Position numbers and translations under genes: made by a program. Below, piece after piece: positions 6,854-11,201 of a stretch of DNA of 11,201 bases (position 1 is the stretch's first letter; every line of letters begins with the position of its first letter). The notes under the pieces are model-generated. The model did not search any database. It was not told the DNA's origin and was given only the letters and a program-made list of their open reading frames with translations. Origin of the DNA: JBILCM01 sp044353165. Its GTDB lineage: Bacteria > Bacillota > Bacilli > Paenibacillales > YIM-B00363. The stretch is from contig JBILCM010000068.1 of assembly GCA_044353165.1 (NCBI GenBank), positions 1-11,201 of the forward strand, in the 5' to 3' direction.

Positions 6854-7450
6854 TTATTTTGCTGATTTTATTACTGCAAGACGCTCTTTCATTTGGGCTG
6901 TTTCGGCTTTGAAATCTGCGAGCAAGTTCGTCAAGCTGGTTTTGATCGCTACGGCATCTTTATTGGTGACTGCCGTCTGGAACGCTTCATGCAACGCACG
7001 CTTCGCTTCATGCTGTGCTTTATGCTGCTCTGGCGTCAGTTTGTCGCTTGGCGGTGTAGCTGGTTTCGCTGGAGGCTTGCCATTAGCTTTGAGCGCTTCG
7101 AATTCTTTCGCCAACGCGGCCCGTTCTGCGAACGCCTTCTCCCAATCTGCTGTCAAATTCGCGGCATACTTCGCTGTCAACAAACTGATGTATTGCTCCA
7201 TGTGAGCAGGTGCACCGAGCATGACGCCTTTGCCATGACCCTTGCCAGGTCCGCCCATAGGGCCGTGCCCTTTACCGTGCATTTTGCCATGCATTTTGCC
7301 GTGACCGTGCTTGCCCATGCCTTCCGCTTTCACCGTGGCTGCATCTTTCGTTGTTGTGGTTTTGGTTGCATCCGCCGCCAACGCCACGCTTGGAATCGCT
7401 AGTGCAAGCGCTACGACTGCAATCAATAAACCTTTGCCTCGAATATTCAT
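6854..7450 (-). CDS. Exported His/Met/Gly/Lys-rich helical protein beside cssRS
   Basis: No family was recognised with certainty. The 198-residue product starts with a clear signal peptide: basic MNIRGKG, a hydrophobic core at 8-20 and a VALA-A site with likely cleavage after residue 25. A short Thr/Lys/Ala linker follows. Residues 43-75 form a low-complexity segment of GK, MH, GH and PM units containing the tandem GKMHGKMHGKGHG, with six His (48, 50, 54, 58, 62, 72) and several Met, a plausible metal-binding patch. The rest (about 82-198) is predicted helical and charged, interrupted by a Pro-rich hinge (125-134). This general design, small, exported, helical and metal-rich, recalls CpxP/Spy, but I see no LTxxQ signature. 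I chose ATG 7450 because AAGGAGG lies 8 nt upstream; ATGs at 7456 and 7492 fit that site poorly. It is upstream of cssR in the same direction. Confidence 0.85.
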   Translation of the reverse strand: MNIRGKGLLIAVVALALAIPSVALAADATKTTTTKDAATVKAEGMGKHGHGKMHGKMHGKGHGPMGGPGKGHGKGVMLGAPAHMEQYISLLTAKYAANLTADWEKAFAERAALAKEFEALKANGKPPAKPATPPSDKLTPEQHKAQHEAKRALHEAFQTAVTNKDAVAIKTSLTNLLADFKAETAQMKERLAVIKSAK

Positions 7451-7482
7451 CCTCATTGCCTCCTTTAGAATCAAGTGTTGTC

Positions 7483-7520
7483 TTTCTGACATCCTTAGAA
7501 TAATGCAAGTTTGTCAGAAA
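7483..7520. promoter_or_regulatory. Inverted repeat upstream of the exported-protein gene, candidate operator
   Basis: Two perfect 9-bp arms, TTTCTGACA (7483-7491) and TGTCAGAAA (7512-7520), are separated by 20 bp. They lie 33-70 bp before the ATG at 7450, where the promoter of the exported-protein gene must be. No good sigma-A pair was found here: the best -10 is TATTCT, without a matching -35. That would suit a promoter needing an activator such as CssR. The identity of the binding protein is inference. Confidence 0.4.
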
Positions 7521-7540
7521 ATAATCACAAGATCATGTGA
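7515..7540 (-). terminator. Probable weak intrinsic terminator of ychF
   Basis: On the minus strand, just after the ychF stop at 7556, TCACA and TGTGA flank TGATCT (7525-7540) and are followed by TTATTTT (7518-7524). The stem is only about 5-6 bp and AT-rich, so termination may be partial. The same 16 bp form a palindrome with one mismatch, so a protein-binding role cannot be excluded. Confidence 0.4.
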
Positions 7541-7555
7541 AATTGTGGTATGAGT

Positions 7556-8656
7556 TTACACGTTAAAGCGGAAATGCATCACGTCGCCGTCCGCCACCAC
7601 GTATTCCTTGCCTTCAAGCCGCAGCAGCCCTTTCTCCTTCGCTGCATTCATCGAGCCGCTCGTGATCAAGTCTTCATACCCGACCACCTCTGCGCGAATA
7701 AATCCACGTTCGAAGTCGGTGTGAATGACACCCGCAGCTTGCGGTGCCTTCATCCCCCGCCGAATCGTCCACGCACGAACTTCTTGCACGCCCGCCGTGA
7801 AATATGTATAAAGTCCCAGAAGCTTATATGCCGCGCGGATCAGCCGATTCAGACCGGATTCCGCAAGTCCCAGCTCTGCTAGGAACATCTCCTTGTCTTC
7901 GCCTTCAAGCTCTGCGATCTCCGACTCCACCTTCGCGCTGATCGGCACGACCTCTGCGCCTTCAGCAGCCGCAAATTCTCTTACGCGAGCAACATAGGGG
8001 TTCCCTTCCGCATTGCCCGCTTCCGCTTCGCTCACATTCGCCGCATACAACACGGGCTTCATCGTGATCAGATGCAGATCGCGCAAATACAATCGCTCCT
8101 CATCCGTCAACTCCACACGGCGCGCAGGCTGGTCCGCATAGAGCGCATCCTTGATGCGTTCAAGCGCGGCGGCTTCAATGACAAACTTCTTGTCGCCGCC
8201 CTTTAAATTTTTCTTCGTGCGATCCAACCGTTTCTCCACAGTCTCCAAGTCCGCAAGAATGAGTTCCAAATTAATCGTCTCAATATCGCTGATGGGATTC
8301 ACTCCGCCTGACACATGCGTGATGTTCTCATCCACAAAACAACGCACCACATGCACGATCGCATCCACTTCGCGTATGTGCGCAAGGAACTTGTTCCCAA
8401 GCCCTTCCCCTTGGCTCGCGCCCTTGACCAAGCCCGCAATATCCACAAACTCGAATGCTGTGGGCACGATCCGCTGCGGATGGACAATGGCCGCTAGGCT
8501 CTGCAAGCGCTCGTCCGGCACTTCAACCACGCCTACATTCGGATCAATCGTGCAGAACGGATAATTCGCTGATTCTGCCCCCGCTTGCGTGATTGCATTG
8601 AATAATGTTGATTTCCCAACGTTCGGTAAGCCGACAATCCCTGCTTTTAATGCCAT
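7556..8656 (-). CDS. ychF: Redox-regulated ATPase YchF (Obg-family, OLA1-like)
   Basis: YchF is an ATP-preferring member of the Obg/TRAFAC P-loop family that binds ribosomes and affects translation and oxidative-stress responses; its exact role is unsettled. The 366-residue product has normal length. The P-loop GLPNVGKST is at 9-17 and G3 DIAGLVKGAS at 72-81. The G4 position is NVSE (207-210) instead of NKxD, which explains ATP rather than GTP preference. A coiled-coil region (about 135-195) interrupts the G domain. The C-terminal TGS-like domain (about 283-366) includes TYFTAGVQEVRAW and HTDFERGFIRAEV. ATG 8656 has GGGAG 10 nt upstream. The gene is monocistronic and divergent from tadA across 177 bp. 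Confidence 0.97.
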   Translation of the reverse strand: MALKAGIVGLPNVGKSTLFNAITQAGAESANYPFCTIDPNVGVVEVPDERLQSLAAIVHPQRIVPTAFEFVDIAGLVKGASQGEGLGNKFLAHIREVDAIVHVVRCFVDENITHVSGGVNPISDIETINLELILADLETVEKRLDRTKKNLKGGDKKFVIEAAALERIKDALYADQPARRVELTDEERLYLRDLHLITMKPVLYAANVSEAEAGNAEGNPYVARVREFAAAEGAEVVPISAKVESEIAELEGEDKEMFLAELGLAESGLNRLIRAAYKLLGLYTYFTAGVQEVRAWTIRRGMKAPQAAGVIHTDFERGFIRAEVVGYEDLITSGSMNAAKEKGLLRLEGKEYVVADGDVMHFRFNV

Positions 8657-8704
8657 CTATGTACAACTCCCTGTCTTATGCTTCGCGATAGTTTATCCTT
8701 GTCT

Positions 8705-8732
8705 ATTATATAGTATAATACGAACAAGTCTA
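8705..8732 (-). promoter_or_regulatory. Sigma-A promoter of ychF
   Basis: On the minus strand TAGACT (8727-8732, 4 of 6) is followed after 16 bp by a perfect TATAAT (8705-8710). Transcription would start near 8698, about 42 nt before ATG 8656. A DnaA box lies about 50 bp upstream of this start. Confidence 0.55.
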
Positions 8733-8744
8733 TACTTTGATCGG

Positions 8745-8753
8745 TTATCCACA
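8745..8753 (+). promoter_or_regulatory. DnaA box 1 (TTATCCACA)
   Basis: This is an exact match to the strongest DnaA-binding 9-mer. It lies in the ychF-tadA gap, upstream of both divergent promoters: about -51 from the predicted ychF start and 18 bp before the tadA -35 box. One exact 9-mer could occur by chance, but a second copy lies 53 bp away in the same orientation. Confidence 0.6.
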
Positions 8754-8770
8754 TATTCACTAACAACCTG

Positions 8771-8799
8771 TTAACAAAGAATGCTTGTTCTTATATTTT
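8771..8799 (+). promoter_or_regulatory. Sigma-A promoter of tadA
   Basis: TTAACA (8771-8776, 5 of 6) is followed after 17 bp by TATTTT (8794-8799, 4 of 6). The start would be near 8806, leaving a leader of about 28 nt with AAAGGA before ATG 8834. The -10 box overlaps the second DnaA box by two bases. Confidence 0.5.
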
Positions 8800-8806
8800 A
8801 TCCACA
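8798..8806 (+). promoter_or_regulatory. DnaA box 2 (TTATCCACA), at the tadA start site
   Basis: This second exact TTATCCACA has the same orientation as box 1, 53 bp start to start, about five helical turns, so both face the same side of the DNA. It covers the end of the tadA -10 box and the predicted start, where bound DnaA would be expected to repress. A one-mismatch copy on the other strand lies at 8865-8873, early in tadA. Confidence 0.6.
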
Positions 8807-8833
8807 GGACGATACAGAAAGGACCTCTAATAC

Positions 8834-9334
8834 ATGCTGAATGAACCGCCAACACTAGATGTTCTGTGGATGAAAGCAGCCATTGCTGAAGCGATGGCCG
8901 CCGAAGCGATCGGCGAAGTGCCGATTGGGGCCGTCATTGTCAAAGATGGCGTCATCGTGGGTCGCGGACACAATCTGCGTGAGACGACGCATGACCCCAC
9001 GGCGCATGCAGAGATGATCGCGATCAAGCAAGCGAGTGAGACGCTACAAGCTTGGCGTCTGACGGATTGCGACCTGTACGTGACGCTAGAGCCGTGTCCG
9101 ATGTGTGCGGGTGCAATTGTGCAGTCCCGCATTCGTCGTGTGGTGTATGGCACGACCGATCCCAAGGCAGGCTGTGCCGGCACTTTAATGAATTTGTTGC
9201 AAGATGATCGCTTCAATCATAGGACGAGCGTGGCATCCGGTATATTGCAGGAACAATGCTCCGCTTTGTTGTCCGGGTTTTTCCGCGCACTGCGCAGTAA
9301 GCCACCCCTAGCCCACCCGCATGATGGCGGTTGA
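8834..9334 (+). CDS. tadA: tRNA-specific adenosine deaminase (TadA)
   Basis: TadA deaminates the wobble adenosine (A34) of tRNA-Arg(ACG) to inosine, allowing one tRNA to read CGU, CGC and CGA. The 166-residue product has the zinc-dependent cytidine-deaminase fold. Its zinc/catalytic residues are H58-A59-E60, with E60 as proton shuttle, and P87-C88-P89-M90-C91, the two cysteines completing the zinc site. EVPIGAVIV (28-36) and RRVVYGTTDPKAGCAGTLMNL (101-121) are TadA-typical; the latter separates it from guanine deaminases. The last 15 or so residues form a loose Pro/His/Gly tail. ATG 8834 has AAAGGA 10 nt upstream. A tRNA-Arg gene follows 39 bp downstream, though its CCU anticodon is not a TadA substrate. 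Confidence 0.97.
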   Translation: MLNEPPTLDVLWMKAAIAEAMAAEAIGEVPIGAVIVKDGVIVGRGHNLRETTHDPTAHAEMIAIKQASETLQAWRLTDCDLYVTLEPCPMCAGAIVQSRIRRVVYGTTDPKAGCAGTLMNLLQDDRFNHRTSVASGILQEQCSALLSGFFRALRSKPPLAHPHDGG

Positions 9335-9360
9335 CGCTCATTTTGGGAACGTGCTATCAT
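9331..9360 (+). promoter_or_regulatory. Promoter of the tRNA-Arg gene
   Basis: TTGACG (9331-9336, 5 of 6) is followed after 18 bp by TATCAT (9355-9360, 5 of 6), with TG at the extended -10 position (TGCTATCAT). The predicted start is near 9367, a few bases before the tRNA at 9374. The -35 box includes the tadA stop codon (9332-9334). Confidence 0.6.
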
Positions 9361-9373
9361 ATGTAAACATTAT

Positions 9374-9451
9374 GCGCCCGTAGCTCAGCAGGATAGAGCG
9401 ACAGTTTCCTAAACTGTGCGTCGGGGGTTCGAGTCCCCCCGTGGCGCGCCA
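9374..9451 (+). tRNA. tRNA-Arg, anticodon CCU (reads AGG), with an extra T in the acceptor stem
   Basis: The cloverleaf is clear. Acceptor GCGCCCG (9374-9380) is followed by the D-arm GCTC/GAGC, the anticodon stem ACAGT/ACTGT with loop TTCCTAA (anticodon CCT), a 5-nt variable loop, and the T-arm GGGGG-TTCGAGT-CCCCC. CCA is encoded at 9449-9451. The 3' acceptor strand reads CGTGGCGC, 8 bases instead of 7. Removing T9442 gives CGGGCGC, the perfect complement of the 5' strand. The gene is thus 78 nt with a single bulged T in the acceptor stem. This may be a real variant, a decaying tRNA gene or a sequence error. All other arms are intact, and both a promoter and a terminator are present. Confidence 0.88.
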
Positions 9452-9485
9452 CATTGTATAAACATTAACGCGATGATTGAAATAG

Positions 9486-9525
9486 GGCTGTCGATCAATT
9501 TACCTGTCGACAGTCTTCTTCTTTT
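9486..9525 (+). terminator. Intrinsic terminator after tRNA-Arg
   Basis: GGCTGTCGA (9486-9494) pairs with TCGACAGTC (9507-9515) as a 9-bp stem with one G-U pair and a 12-nt loop, followed by the T-rich TTCTTCTTTT (9516-9525). It ends the tRNA transcript before the next gene. Confidence 0.75.
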
Positions 9526-9567
9526 CCATGGAGACCATTTTAATTCGAACAAGGAGGCATGAGAAGC

Positions 9568-10115
9568 TTGAATAAAGGTTTGAGATATGTATCTATAACT
9601 GTTCTACTTCTCGTTTCAGCCATATTGTCTATCATGATGGTCTTCATGGTCATGAACGAAAATAATCATTCCAACTCCGTAAATACGGACGAGCCAACAT
9701 ATGTCGTTTCAAAGGGAAAGCACTTCACTTATCGTGATTTTTCTGAGCTCGATGGTGATACGGATATTATCATTCGAGGAACAAAAACCGATGCGATCGA
9801 AACTATACTAAAGAAAATAGGAACAATCATGATATAGAATTAAAAAAGGGCGACAGCATCACGATTCAAGAGAATGCGGCGATTGACGGGAAATTTGTAT
9901 ATAGTACGGTTGGGTATCAGTTGATGAATGACAATGAAGAGTACCTATTATTCCTAAGAGAAAGCCTAACGGACCCTAGGGTATATATCATAAAAGGCGT
10001 TTTTTACGGTAAAGTGCCACTCCGTGAACCAGAAGCGGTTCAGTTCAAAGGCGATGCGGAAAAAATACAAAGACTTCAAGATATTTTCAAAGAAGCACGC
10101 AATAAATACAAGTAA
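9568..10115 (+). pseudogene. Membrane-anchored extracytoplasmic protein of unknown function, broken by a -1 frameshift
   Basis: Two reading frames join into one plausible protein. The first part (9568-9837) has a short basic N-terminus, one hydrophobic anchor (about YVSITVLLLVSAILSIMMVF) and then a polar region ending at a stop at 9835-9837. Reading in the overlapping frame from about 9810 continues without a stop through KENRNNHDIELKKGDSI, NEEYLLFLRES and YIIKGVFYGKVPL to the stop at 10113-10115. The switch lies in the A-rich 9809-9817 and equals one missing base. Joined, it would be about 182 residues. The EEYLLFL and GxxxGKVPL features recall uncharacterised exported proteins of Firmicutes, but I cannot name the family. 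The start is probably TTG 9568, 10 nt after AAGGAGG (9551-9557); the ATG at 9559 is only 1 nt from that site. A sequence error in an A-rich tract is a real alternative to true decay. Confidence 0.65.
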
Positions 10116-10136
10116 ACCTCACACTTTAAAAAACGG

Positions 10137-10170
10137 GCGATCAGGTGTCTATTCCTGATCGCTTCATTGT
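10137..10170. terminator. Intrinsic terminator, possibly bidirectional
   Basis: GCGATCAGG (10137-10145) and CCTGATCGC (10154-10162) form a perfect 9-bp stem with an 8-nt loop, 21 nt after the frameshifted gene. On the plus strand the tail is TTCATTGT (weak). On the minus strand the stem is followed, after CC and G, by a run of six T (complement of 10128-10133), a stronger tail. It separates the broken gene from the dehydrogenase operon. Confidence 0.7.
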
Positions 10171-10175
10171 ACAAC

Positions 10176-10204
10176 TTGACACGGAAATAATAATTGCGTA
10201 AGTT
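10176..10204 (+). promoter_or_regulatory. Candidate promoter of the dehydrogenase-ArsR operon
   Basis: A perfect TTGACA (10176-10181) is followed after 17 bp by TAAGTT (10199-10204), a poor -10 (3 of 6). If used, transcription starts near 10211, just before the palindrome at 10223. An alternative -10 inside the palindrome (TATATG) lacks a good -35. Confidence 0.4.
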
Positions 10205-10222
10205 AATTTCATCACTGTTTCC

Positions 10223-10246
10223 GTTTATATGTTTAAACATATAAAC
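10223..10246. promoter_or_regulatory. Perfect 24-bp palindrome, candidate operator of the downstream ArsR-family regulator
   Basis: GTTTATATGTTT is followed directly by its exact reverse complement, with no spacer or mismatch over 24 bp. It lies between the candidate promoter and the dehydrogenase start (10273). ArsR/SmtB repressors commonly bind AT-rich palindromes of about this size in the promoter of their own operon, and such a regulator begins at 11056. An RNA hairpin of only A-U/G-U-rich pairs without a loop is a less likely purpose. Confidence 0.6.
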
Positions 10247-10272
10247 ATTAATTCAACATAGGAGCGATGTTC

Positions 10273-11046
10273 ATGAAAACAGCGTTGATCACAGGTGCTT
10301 CGGGCGGGATTGGATTGGCGTTGGCGAATCGTTTTGCTAAGGATGGTTATGGGTTGATTTTGATCGCGCGGCACCAGGGAACATTGGAACAAGTAGCAGC
10401 GGATTTAGGGCAAAATTATCGTGTACCGGTGCATATCATTGATGTGGATTTGAGTGAGGTTGATGCCCCGCAACGTGTCTTCGATCGCGTGCGCGAAATG
10501 GGCGTTCATGTAGATGTATTGGTCAATAATGCGGGGTATGGGTTGTATGGACCATTCGCACAGACCGATCGTGCAGATGAACTGAAGATGATTGATTTGA
10601 ATATCCGGGCGTTAACGGATCTTACCAAGCTGTTCTTGCCGGCTATGCTGCAGCAACGTTCCGGCGGCATTATGAATGTGGCCTCTACCGCTGCATTCCA
10701 GCCTGGACCGCTCATGGCGGTGTATTATGCGTCCAAAGCATATGTGCTGTCGTTCACTGAAGCGTTGGCCAACGAGTTGCAAGGCTCCGGTGTCACCGCT
10801 TCCGCTTTCTGTCCAGGGCCTACCGCCACAAAATTCCAAGAACGCGCGAATATGAAAGGTTCGAAATTGCTTCGGATGGGCTTGATGGACGTGAAACAAG
10901 CGGTCGATGTAGGTTATAATGGATTTAAACAACGCACAACGATCGTGATTCCCGGTTCGCAAAACCGCTTCTTGGTCAACCTCATTCGTTTCTTACCACG
11001 CCGATGGGTTACAAGTATCGTCCGGTCGATCTCAGATAAGGAGTAA
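10273..11046 (+). CDS. Short-chain dehydrogenase/reductase (SDR), DltE-like
   Basis: This is a cytoplasmic NAD(P)-dependent oxidoreductase of the classical SDR type; the substrate cannot be read from the sequence. The 257-residue product has the dinucleotide motif TGASGGIG (7-14), NNAG (85-88), N110 in DLN, catalytic S138 in NVAST, Y151 and K155 in YYASK, and PGPTAT (181-186). R33 at the end of strand 2 favours NADPH. The C-terminal basic segment (about 230-252, RFLVNLIRFLPRRW) resembles the substrate-binding or membrane-near end of DltE/YoxD-like reductases. I chose ATG 10273 because GGAG (10261-10264) lies 8 nt upstream; ATG 10267 is too close. It is first in an operon with an ArsR-family gene 9 bp downstream. 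Confidence 0.93.
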   Translation: MKTALITGASGGIGLALANRFAKDGYGLILIARHQGTLEQVAADLGQNYRVPVHIIDVDLSEVDAPQRVFDRVREMGVHVDVLVNNAGYGLYGPFAQTDRADELKMIDLNIRALTDLTKLFLPAMLQQRSGGIMNVASTAAFQPGPLMAVYYASKAYVLSFTEALANELQGSGVTASAFCPGPTATKFQERANMKGSKLLRMGLMDVKQAVDVGYNGFKQRTTIVIPGSQNRFLVNLIRFLPRRWVTSIVRSISDKE

Positions 11047-11055
11047 CTGATCTCC

Positions 11056-11201
11056 ATGACAATGCAGCCCATAGAGGCGTTCCGCCATTGCATCCCGCTG
11101 TTCCATGCCTTCGCCGATCCTGCAAGACAAGATATCATTGTGCTGCTCAGCGAACATGAACGACTGACGGTGAATGCGATTGCGGAGCATTCGACATTGT
11201 C
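11056..11201 (+). CDS. ArsR-family transcriptional regulator (3' end cut by window edge)
   Basis: The 48 visible residues begin MTMQPIEAFRHCIPLFHAFAD and continue PARQDIIVLLSEHERLTVNA up to IAEHSTLS at the edge. FHAFADPARQDIIVLL is the typical first helix block of ArsR winged-helix repressors, and LTVNAIAEHSTLS starts the helix-turn-helix. Metal-binding motifs such as ELCVCDL are not in the visible part, so the inducer is unknown. ATG 11056 is 12 nt after AAGGAG (11038-11043), which lies in the last codons of the dehydrogenase gene, so the two are co-transcribed and probably coupled. It likely represses its own operon at the palindrome upstream. Confidence 0.85.
   Translation, partial: MTMQPIEAFRHCIPLFHAFADPARQDIIVLLSEHERLTVNAIAEHSTL

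Noticed and set aside
7525..7540. CRP/FNR-type operator (TCACA-N6-TGTGA)
   Set aside because: The half-sites point the opposite way to TGTGA-N6-TCACA, and the position after the ychF stop with a T-rich tail fits a terminator better.
9335..9560. SRP RNA (scr/ffs) downstream of tadA
   Set aside because: In Bacillus the scr gene lies near tadA, so I looked for it. Only a tRNA and a terminator are here, with no room for a ~270-nt RNA and no GGUGCUG-type apical motif.
9800..9840. Programmed -1 frameshift in the broken membrane-anchored gene
   Set aside because: No canonical X-XXY-YYZ slippery heptamer in the right frame, and no strong downstream hairpin or upstream Shine-Dalgarno stimulator is visible.

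Overview
The window looks like a chromosomal segment of a spore-forming Gram-positive bacterium of the Bacillales, probably near Paenibacillaceae; I cannot name the genus. The reasons are a SpoIIR sporulation gene with a sigma-F-type promoter, AAGGAGG-type ribosome binding sites, TTGACA/TATAAT promoters, a CssR/CssS-like secretion-stress two-component pair and a VanZ-family membrane protein. The DNA is moderately GC-rich, apart from an AT-rich island at about 3640-4610.

Region 1 (1-3720, all minus strand) is a translation and sporulation cluster. It runs prfA (release factor 1), prmC (methylase of the release-factor GGQ glutamine, overlapping prfA by 4 bp), spoIIR and sua5/ywlC (tRNA t6A synthesis, cut by the left edge). 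A strong sigma-A promoter precedes prfA. A sigma-F-like promoter sits in the 65-bp gap before spoIIR, and a second sigma-A promoter before sua5 has its -35 box on the spoIIR stop codon.

Region 2 (3740-7560, minus strand) is an envelope-stress cluster. It runs from an exported, His/Met/Gly/Lys-rich helical protein (6854-7450), through a hairpin, to cssR, cssS (4-bp overlap) and vanZ (its ATG directly follows the cssS stop), and then to a small unrecognised ORF. The exported protein resembles the CpxP/Spy periplasmic proteins only in general design, but its place beside a secretion-stress kinase makes it the most interesting candidate system here.

Region 3 (7525-9530) holds ychF (minus) and tadA (plus), divergent across a 177-bp gap with two perfect DnaA boxes (TTATCCACA). 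After tadA comes a tRNA-Arg(CCU) gene with its own promoter, an extra T in the acceptor stem, and an intrinsic terminator.

Region 4 (9531-11201, plus strand) has a membrane-anchored gene broken by a -1 frameshift, a terminator, and then a classical short-chain dehydrogenase followed by an ArsR-family regulator cut by the right edge. A perfect 24-bp palindrome between the promoter and the dehydrogenase gene is the likely operator of that regulator.

No CRISPR array, insertion sequence, rRNA or riboswitch was seen.
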